A stretch of 36,697 nucleotides of DNA from Burkholderiaceae bacterium (GTDB taxonomy: Bacteria > Pseudomonadota > Gammaproteobacteria > Burkholderiales > Burkholderiaceae_D), in NCBI GenBank assembly GCA_019232795.1, contig JAFANH010000103.1, positions 1 to 36,697 on the forward strand. The letters run 5' to 3'. Below the pieces are notes generated by a model, which was not told where the DNA came from, did no database searches, and saw nothing but the letters and a program-made list of their open reading frames with translations. A program made the position numbers and the translations under genes. This document shows positions 17,656 through 25,863 of the stretch, piece by piece; position 1 is the first letter of the stretch; every line of letters starts with the position of its first letter.

Positions 17656-17913
17656 ATGAATATTGAATTGCGTTTTTTTGCCGGCGTTCGCGAAACGCTG
17701 GGTCTCGCGAAAGAGAGCGTTGCCCTGCCCGCCGGAGTGAATACAGTCGGTGCAGCACGCGCGTTCCTGATCGCGCGCGGCGGCGCTTGGGCCGCGGCCT
17801 TGGGCGAGCAACGTCTGCTGCGCATGGCCTACAACCAGCAGATGGCCGACGCCCATACCCCGATCGCCGACGGCGGCGAACTGGCCTTTTTTCCTCCGGT
17901 CACAGGAGGATAG
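17656..17913 (+). CDS. moaD: Molybdopterin synthase small subunit
   Basis: This 85-residue ubiquitin-fold sulfur carrier is thiocarboxylated at its C-terminus and donates sulfur to precursor Z within the MoaD-MoaE synthase. The diagnostic C-terminal Gly-Gly is present (FFPPVTGG, stop). The start ATG is 3 bp after the moeA stop. The final bases of the gene contain AGGAGG, which serves as the ribosome site for moaE. Confidence 0.94.
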   Translation: MNIELRFFAGVRETLGLAKESVALPAGVNTVGAARAFLIARGGAWAAALGEQRLLRMAYNQQMADAHTPIADGGELAFFPPVTGG

Positions 17914-17919
17914 TGCCCC

Positions 17920-18381
17920 GTGACAGTACGTGTTCAAACCGAAGATTTCGACCTCAGCGCCGAAGTGGCGCGGTTGCGCGCCGCCAATCCGGCCATCGGT
18001 GCCGTAGTGACTTTCCTCGGCACCGTGCGCGACATCAACGATGGCGCGGCAGTTGCCGAGATGGAGCTCGAGCATTATCCCGGCATGACCGAGAAGGCGC
18101 TGGAAGATATCGTCGCTCAGGCCAAAACGCGCTGGGACATCTTCGATGCGCTGGTGGTGCACCGGGTCGGCCCGCTCAAGCCGCTCGAGCAGATCGTGCT
18201 GGTAGCAGTGACGGCGCCGCATCGCGGCGAAGCCTTTGCCGCCTGTGAATTCATCATCGATTATTTGAAGACCCAGGCGCCATTCTGGAAAAAAGAACAG
18301 ACCCCGGAAGGTGCGCGTTGGGTTGACGCGCGCGTGACGGATGACCGCGCCATGCAAAAATGGAATAAGGAAAATCAATGA
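17920..18381 (+). CDS. moaE: Molybdopterin synthase catalytic subunit
   Basis: This is the 153-residue large subunit of molybdopterin synthase, partner of MoaD. Visible family marks are GAVVTFLGTVRD (about 27-38), MELEHYPGMTEKAL, VHRVGPLKPLEQIVLVAV, HRGEAFAACEFIIDYLK, and the active-site lysine region WKKEQTPEGARWVDA. The start is a GTG at 17920, set by AGGAGG at 17904-17909 inside the end of moaD. Its last codons overlap the crcB start as ATGA. Confidence 0.95.
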   Translation: MTVRVQTEDFDLSAEVARLRAANPAIGAVVTFLGTVRDINDGAAVAEMELEHYPGMTEKALEDIVAQAKTRWDIFDALVVHRVGPLKPLEQIVLVAVTAPHRGEAFAACEFIIDYLKTQAPFWKKEQTPEGARWVDARVTDDRAMQKWNKENQ

Positions 18382-18755
18382 GCTGGTTGGCAATTGCTGT
18401 AGGGGCAACCTTGGGTGCGTGGCTGCGCTATGCGCTGGCCTTGAGCATGAATACGCTGCACCGGGAATTACCACTGGGTACCCTGGCGGCCAATCTCGGC
18501 GGCGGCTTCGTGATCGGCATGTGCGTCGCCTTCTTCGCTGCCAACCAATCTCTGTCGCCGGCCTGGCGCTTGTTCGCCGTGACCGGTTTCCTGGGCGGCT
18601 TGACCACCTTTTCGACATTCTCGGCCGAGGCCATGACCCTGCTGCAAAACGGCGAATACGCCTGGGCTTTGGCCCATTCGGCACTCCATGTATTCGGGTC
18701 GATTGCGTTTTGTTTTGCGGGTTATGCCACTTACAAGGCGCTGGCGGGAGCTTAA
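18378..18755 (+). CDS. crcB: Fluoride ion channel CrcB/Fluc
   Basis: This 125-residue protein has four hydrophobic segments and the Fluc signature GFLGGLTTFSTFSAE (about 72-86), plus the N-terminal GAWLRY (about 13-18) and GTLAANLGGGFVIG motifs. Fluc proteins form dual-topology dimers exporting fluoride across the inner membrane. The start ATG overlaps the moaE stop by 4 bp (ATGA), so it is translationally coupled to the molybdopterin synthase genes. There is no space for a fluoride riboswitch directly upstream. This is the last gene of the operon. Confidence 0.93.
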   Translation: MSWLAIAVGATLGAWLRYALALSMNTLHRELPLGTLAANLGGGFVIGMCVAFFAANQSLSPAWRLFAVTGFLGGLTTFSTFSAEAMTLLQNGEYAWALAHSALHVFGSIAFCFAGYATYKALAGA

Positions 18756-18765
18756 TATGAGCCTT

Positions 18766-18890
18766 GCCCCCCGCCCCCTTGCCCGCGAGCGGTGGAGTCG
18801 GGAATTCGGAAAGCATGCTTTCCGCCGACGCAACGACACACGCTTGCAAGCGTGTGACTCTTCCCTATAGGGACACAGGGGAGAGGGGCG
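18766..18890. repeat. Interrupted CCCTCTCCC-type repeat carrying a two-palindrome module
   Basis: Read on the minus strand, CCCCTCTCCCC and a later GCGGGCAAGGGGGCGGGG form the two arms of the dispersed hairpin repeat, but about 90 bp separates them. That insert holds a 20-bp perfect palindrome (18837-18856, TTGCAA core), a 12-bp spacer and an 18-bp perfect palindrome (18807-18824, GCATGC core). A short CCCTATAGGG palindrome lies at 18863-18872. The region lies between the convergent crcB and the minus-strand gene at 18903-19466 and probably ends both transcripts. Confidence 0.75.
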
Positions 18891-18902
18891 ATTGATGTGT
18901 GC

Positions 18903-19466
18903 CTAATTCAGGAGGCGCTGCGGACTGCCGGCCAATTCGGGATCTTCATCCCATAGTATGGCAGCGTCGCCGGGCAAGCGCAGTGCCATGTCCCAATCCG
19001 CTTGCGCGACAGATTCCTGCAACAATATGCATAGTCCGTGCAACATGGCCGGATTCAGCGCAAACTCGAAACTGCCGTTGCGCGCGCTGGTGAACTGGAG
19101 GCGCGGCGCCTGCTGAGGCTCCAGCGCGATTTGCGTGGTAATCAACACAATCGGCTGTTCGCCAAGGGGCAGGCGGTGGTTTTCGGCAGAGAAAGGCTGG
19201 TCAAACTTGCCGCGTGTGCGCAGGTCAGTGACTGTGGCTTCGTGCTCCATGCTGACGATCTCGGTGGAGGCGTGCGCGACCTGCGGACGGTCGAGCGCGA
19301 CTTGGGTCTCGAGCGCCTGCATCATGCCAGGCCATAAAGTCTTGACCAGGCGGCGCGTCAGCCACGCACGGATCTCTTGCAAATCATCGTCCGCGCCGAA
19401 CGATGCCCTTAGCAAAATGCGGTCTTCCTCGGGAACATAAGTGGCATTTAGCTGACGCAACTCCAT
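18903..19466 (-). CDS. Conserved-looking hypothetical protein
   Basis: This 187-residue soluble acidic protein has no signal peptide, membrane segment or motif I can assign. It begins MELRQLNATYVPEEDRILLRASF, a beta-strand-like pattern, followed by a helical stretch (LQEIRAWLTRRLVKTLWPGMMQALETQV) and a C-terminal part rich in hydrophobic and acidic residues. Codon use matches the neighbours, so it is probably a real gene. It is divergent from clpB with an 83-bp gap and convergent with crcB. The ribosome site is weak (AAGGG about 12 nt before ATG). A link to protein quality control is possible only by location. Confidence 0.7.
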   Translation of the reverse strand: MELRQLNATYVPEEDRILLRASFGADDDLQEIRAWLTRRLVKTLWPGMMQALETQVALDRPQVAHASTEIVSMEHEATVTDLRTRGKFDQPFSAENHRLPLGEQPIVLITTQIALEPQQAPRLQFTSARNGSFEFALNPAMLHGLCILLQESVAQADWDMALRLPGDAAILWDEDPELAGSPQRLLN

Positions 19467-19482
19467 AAATCGTAAAACCCTT

Positions 19483-19510
19483 CTTGAAATACTGTTAATC
19501 GGCCTTATTT
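19483..19510 (+). promoter_or_regulatory. Heat-shock (sigma-32/RpoH) promoter of clpB
   Basis: A -35 of CTTGAAA (19483-19489) is followed after 13 bp by CCTTATTT (19503-19510). These match the RpoH consensus CTTGAAA-N13-15-CCCCATNT perfectly at -35 and at 6 of 8 positions at -10. It lies 40 bp before the clpB ATG. Heat-shock control of clpB is established in proteobacteria. Confidence 0.78.
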
Positions 19511-19549
19511 CACCTGCATGATGAATCGTCCCCTTACGGAGTACACCCC

Positions 19550-22153
<2,604 letters not shown>

Positions 22154-22234
22154 GTCTGCCGGGGATTTCCTGTAGGAAATTCCCGCCGGAAAATTGTCGG
22201 CCGGCCTTACTAAAAAGGTCCGCAGGTGGTATTG

Positions 22235-22262
22235 AAAGGGAGGCGCTTGCCTCCCTTTTTTT
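22235..22262 (+). terminator. Rho-independent terminator of clpB
   Basis: A 10-bp perfect stem (AAAGGGAGGC / GCCTCCCTTT) with a 4-nt loop is followed by a run of seven T. It sits 82 bp after the clpB stop and 31 bp before the promoter of the first receptor gene. Confidence 0.9.
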
Positions 22263-22292
22263 GTTGTATTTTCGCACAGGAAAGGCCCGAAA

Positions 22293-22321
22293 TTGACATT
22301 CTGAACATGGAGTGGTTTCAT
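22293..22321 (+). promoter_or_regulatory. Promoter of TonB receptor gene 1
   Basis: Consensus -35 TTGACA (22293-22298), 17 bp, then TTTCAT (22316-22321) with an extended TGG just before it. The same hexamers, spacing and following TCAA recur upstream of receptor gene 2, which supports function by conservation between paralogous leaders. It predicts a 5' leader of about 160 nt. The rest of the 336-bp gap holds the clpB terminator and this leader. Confidence 0.6.
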
Positions 22322-22429
22322 TCAAGCTTCAAAAATGTAAATGGACTGTTTCTGCGTTGTAAATTTCTTCGTAGAAATGTTTCCAAGTGTAACTTTTGAA
22401 ATGTTCCAGGGCCATCCACAAGATGACAA

Positions 22430-22443
22430 CGAACGTAAGTTCG
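22430..22443 (+). ncRNA. Leader hairpin with GNRA-type loop, receptor gene 1
   Basis: CGAAC-GTAA-GTTCG forms a 5-bp stem with a GNRA-type tetraloop in the mRNA leader, 46 nt before the ATG. Matching hairpins occur before receptor genes 2 and 3. It is a cis element rather than a separate RNA gene; its function is unknown. Confidence 0.5.
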
Positions 22444-22489
22444 ACTCGGACGAGGAATTGATAACTTTTTTACCCTAGGGAGTACGTGC

Positions 22490-25408
22490 ATGTCTTTTAA
22501 ATTAAAGGTAATGCCGCTTGCGGTTGCGCAAGTGATCGCCAGCGGAGCCTTCTCCATGATGGCGGTATCGCCGGTCATGGCGCAACAGGCAGCTGACCAG
22601 CAGCCGGTTCAACGCATTGAAATCACCGGTTCCAACATTCGCCGTGCCGACGCGGAAACGCCGAGCCCGGTGCAGGTCATTTCGGCCGACGACTTGAAAA
22701 AGTCCGGCTTCACGACCGTTGCCCAAGTTCTGCAAAACATCACGTCTAACGGCCAGGGTACCCTGAGCCAAGGCTTCGGCGGCGCGTTCGCGACCGGCGC
22801 CAGCGGCATTTCCATCCACGGCCTGGACACGTCCGCCACTCTGGTGCTGATCGACGGCCACCGTATGGCCGGCTATCCGCTGCCGGACGACAACCAGCGT
22901 TTCTTCGTTGACGTTTCCTCGATCCCGTTCGACGCCATCGAGCGCGTTGAAGTGCTGAAGGACGGCGCGTCCGCGATCTACGGTTCCGACGCAATGGCCG
23001 GTGTGGTCAACATCATCCTGAAGAAGAAATTCGTCGGCACGACTGTCGGCGCAGAAGGCGGCACTTCCACCGAAGGCGGCGGCCGTACGGTTCACGCCAC
23101 CTTGACGCACGGCGTGGGCGACTACGATACCGATGGTTACAACGCCTACTTCAACTTTGAATATCGTCACCAGGACGCGATCCTGTTGACGCAGCGTCAG
23201 GGCAATGGCCTGTGGTCCAGTCTCGACCTGTCGTCGATCGGCGGCACCAACTTCACGCCGGGCGTGGTTACTCCGATCAACCCGATCCCGGTTGCCAACG
23301 GCACGGTCTACCTGACCAACCCGACCGTTCCGGGCTTCTCCGCCGCCAACAGCTATTTCTACACGAGCCCGATCGCGCCGAACCCCAACTACAAGGGCAC
23401 TTGCACGTTCACGCAACTGACCTCGACCACGGGCTGTCCGTTCATCAATCCGCAAACCGACATCCAGCCGGCTACGCATAACCTGAACATCCTGGCCAGC
23501 CTGACCAAGAAGATCGACGGCGACTGGAAACTCGACACCAAGCTGTCGATGTTCGAAAGCGGCGACGACGACTACCGTGGCGACAGCGCGACGACCCGTC
23601 TGGTTGCGTTCCCGAAATCGTACGGCGGTGAAGCTGCCGGCGGCCCCGGCGTGACCCCGTTCGTGGCAGGCCCGGCTTACCCGACCATGTATGTTCCGGC
23701 AACCTATCCGGGCAACCCGTTCGGCGTGCCGGCACGTGTGCGCGGCATCATCCCCGATGCGCCGCCCACCAGCGCCAAGACCGACTCCAAGGCCTTCCGC
23801 TTTGTGGAAGACCTGACCGGTTCCGTCGGCGAATGGGATATCGACACTTCGATCGGCTATACCAAGGTCTCGCTCGATCTGAAACAAACCGGCGGCATCA
23901 ACGAAACGGCCCTGTACAATGCCTTGAACGCGCCTAACGGTTCCGCTGGCCAGTTCCTGATCACGGGCGGAAACAGCCCGGCATTGCTGGCTTCGATCTT
24001 CCCGACCACCGATGTGACCGATACCAGCGAACTGCAATTCGCCGAGTTCCACGCATCGCGTTCGCTGATGCAATTGCCTGGCGGCGACCTCGGCTTCAGC
24101 GCCGGCGCGTCCATCGTGCATGAGGCAATCGACACCGCTCCGCCGGCGGCCCGTCAGCAAGGTTTGATTACCGGTACGTTGGCCTATGACGTCGGCAGCC
24201 AGACCGACGCTTCGGCTTATTTCGAATTGGTCGCTCCGGTGATGAAGACCCTGGAACTCGAAGCATCGGCCCGTATCGACCGCTTCAGCAATTCGAGCGG
24301 CGCCACTACGCCGAAGATCGGCTTCAAGTGGACTCCGATGCAGGAATTCGGTGTGCGCGGTACCGTGGCACAGGGCTTCCGCGCTCCGAACCCGGCTGAA
24401 AACGGCCAGGCCGGCGCTATCTACTCGAGCGGCACGACCAACGACCCCATCCTTTGCCCGAACGGCAATCCGGGTACCAAGGGCAACGTGGTCTCGCAAT
24501 GTAACATTGCGCCTCCGTTCCTGATCGTCGCCAACCCGGACCTGTCGCCGGAAAAATCGACGTCGGAAACTCTGGGTTTTATCCTCGAGCCGATCAAGGG
24601 CTGGAGCTCGACGCTTGACTTGTATCAAGTCACGATCAAGAACCAGATCATTGCCGACCCGAACGTCAACATCACCCAGCGCGGCGCTCCGGTTACGGAA
24701 ACCTGCTCGGATGGTGCCGGCGGCACCTATACTTGCGCGCCGTCCGTCGGCGAGATCCTGTTCAATGCGTCTGGCTACATCAACGCCAACCAGACCAAGG
24801 TCAGCGGCCTCGAATTCGACACGCGCTACAAGTTCAAGATGGGCGACTACGGTAACCTGAACGTCGAAGCGAACTGGACGCACTTGATGAGCTATGTCCT
24901 GACCGCTGACTACGTTGGCAACGGCTTCCCGACTTCGTACCAGTTGGCCGGCACGCACGGCCCGGCAACTATCGGTGGCGACACCGGTAACCCGAAGGAT
25001 CGCATCCAGGCGATCTTTACCTGGTCCAAGGGACCGATGCAGGTCGCTACCACGTTCAACTGGATCGGCAGCTTCGACTTGACCGACCCGTCCGGTTCGA
25101 ACACTGGCGTTGCAGTCAACACCTGCGCCGACGGTATGGCAACGGGTGGTGCGATCGGCGCCTGGTTCCCGAACGGCAACGGCCCGTCGCAGTACTGCAA
25201 AGTGGCTTCGTTCCTGGATACCGACTTGTCGGCCAGCTACAAGCTCGACAAGCACTGGTCCGTGCATGGCGCCATCACCAACCTGTTCAATCAAGCTCCT
25301 CCGCTGGACTTGAACACGTATGGTTTTGCGACACCGTACAACCCGTCGATGCACATGACGGGCGCAATCGGCCGCTTCGTCAACATCGGCGCGAACTACA
25401 CGTTCTAA
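22490..25408 (+). CDS. TonB-dependent outer-membrane receptor 1
   Basis: This 972-residue protein begins with a signal peptide (about 1-31, cleavage likely after SPVMA). A plug domain (about 45-175) contains RIEITGSNIRRADAETPSP, LVLIDGHRM, the FDAIERVEVLKDGASAIYGSDA motif and GVVNIILKK. A long beta-barrel follows, ending in an aromatic residue (GANYTF), as expected for outer-membrane insertion. It uses TonB/ExbBD energy to import a substrate that cannot be named from sequence. It is the first of three tandem paralogs and has its own promoter and terminator, so it can be expressed independently. The -ITGSNIRRAD- start of the plug is typical of the large receptor families of Oxalobacteraceae and related groups, often linked to peptides or carbohydrates. 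CCTAGGGAG precedes the ATG. Confidence 0.93.
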   Translation: MSFKLKVMPLAVAQVIASGAFSMMAVSPVMAQQAADQQPVQRIEITGSNIRRADAETPSPVQVISADDLKKSGFTTVAQVLQNITSNGQGTLSQGFGGAFATGASGISIHGLDTSATLVLIDGHRMAGYPLPDDNQRFFVDVSSIPFDAIERVEVLKDGASAIYGSDAMAGVVNIILKKKFVGTTVGAEGGTSTEGGGRTVHATLTHGVGDYDTDGYNAYFNFEYRHQDAILLTQRQGNGLWSSLDLSSIGGTNFTPGVVTPINPIPVANGTVYLTNPTVPGFSAANSYFYTSPIAPNPNYKGTCTFTQLTSTTGCPFINPQTDIQPATHNLNILASLTKKIDGDWKLDTKLSMFESGDDDYRGDSATTRLVAFPKSYGGEAAGGPGVTPFVAGPAYPTMYVPATYPGNPFGVPARVRGIIPDAPPTSAKTDSKAFRFVEDLTGSVGEWDIDTSIGYTKVSLDLKQTGGINETALYNALNAPNGSAGQFLITGGNSPALLASIFPTTDVTDTSELQFAEFHASRSLMQLPGGDLGFSAGASIVHEAIDTAPPAARQQGLITGTLAYDVGSQTDASAYFELVAPVMKTLELEASARIDRFSNSSGATTPKIGFKWTPMQEFGVRGTVAQGFRAPNPAENGQAGAIYSSGTTNDPILCPNGNPGTKGNVVSQCNIAPPFLIVANPDLSPEKSTSETLGFILEPIKGWSSTLDLYQVTIKNQIIADPNVNITQRGAPVTETCSDGAGGTYTCAPSVGEILFNASGYINANQTKVSGLEFDTRYKFKMGDYGNLNVEANWTHLMSYVLTADYVGNGFPTSYQLAGTHGPATIGGDTGNPKDRIQAIFTWSKGPMQVATTFNWIGSFDLTDPSGSNTGVAVNTCADGMATGGAIGAWFPNGNGPSQYCKVASFLDTDLSASYKLDKHWSVHGAITNLFNQAPPLDLNTYGFATPYNPSMHMTGAIGRFVNIGANYTF

Positions 25409-25433
25409 GCTGAAGTTAGCCTAGTACGCTGTG

Positions 25434-25467
25434 AAACCGCAGGGAGCAATCCCTGCGGTTTTTTTAT
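25434..25467 (+). terminator. Rho-independent terminator of receptor gene 1
   Basis: A 12-bp perfect stem (AAACCGCAGGGA / TCCCTGCGGTTT) with a GCAA loop is followed by a T-run. All three receptor genes end with terminators sharing a CCGCAG...CTGCGG core, so the terminators were probably duplicated with the genes. Confidence 0.92.
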
Positions 25468-25634
25468 TTTCCGCAAGTGTTTTTCGTGCCGCATCTTTTT
25501 GGTGCGGACAGCGAAGTTTTCTCCAAAGCGCACAAGTTTTGTGCAAAAAATTGCTGTATAGACAAGTTGTATTTCCTGGAAGATTTTTCTGTTGTATTTT
25601 CACCCCATGTAACAGGGCGGTTACAAATGGAAAA

Positions 25635-25663
25635 TTGACATTCATGACACTGAATGGTTTCAT
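25635..25663 (+). promoter_or_regulatory. Promoter of TonB receptor gene 2
   Basis: TTGACA (25635-25640), 17 bp, TTTCAT (25658-25663) with extended TGG, identical in hexamers and spacing to the receptor 1 promoter. TGAATG-GTTT-CATTCA forms an inverted repeat overlapping the -10, which could be an operator. The leader is about 190 nt. The remainder of the 455-bp gap holds the previous terminator and AT-rich sequence without a gene. Confidence 0.6.
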
Positions 25664-25796
25664 TCAAACTTCAAAAATAACTATAAGTGGGGTGTTTCCA
25701 GCCAGAAAGCCACTAGATATACGGTTTTCAGGCCTGAAGACAATTTCCATGAAGAAATTTTGATACGTCGAAGTGCTGCTCACAAGGTGGCTGTTA

Positions 25797-25810
25797 CGAA
25801 TGCAAGTTCG
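25797..25810 (+). ncRNA. Leader hairpin with GNRA-type loop, receptor gene 2
   Basis: CGAAT-GCAA-GTTCG folds like the receptor 1 hairpin: a C-G pair is replaced by a U-G wobble and the loop changes from GUAA to GCAA, still a GNRA loop. It is 53 nt before the ATG. Flanking CACAAG and TTCGACT are also shared with leader 1. Confidence 0.5.
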
Positions 25811-25863
25811 ACTTAGACAAAAAACAAGATTCACAAAATTTTTTTACCCAAAGGAGTGTGTGC

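Noticed and set aside
18756-18902. Small coding gene between crcB and the minus-strand gene
   Set aside because: Open frames here run through the palindromic repeats and have no ribosome site.
22502-25354. A 950-codon open frame antisense to receptor 1, and similar long antisense frames under hom, receptor 2 and receptor 3
   Set aside because: These mirror the codon bias of strong high-GC genes on the other strand, have low-complexity Arg/Val/Asp/Ala-rich translations and no domains or ribosome sites.
25858-25863. GTG start two codons before receptor 2
   Set aside because: It lies only 1 bp from the AAGGAG ribosome site; the ATG at 25864 has correct spacing and matches the paralogs.
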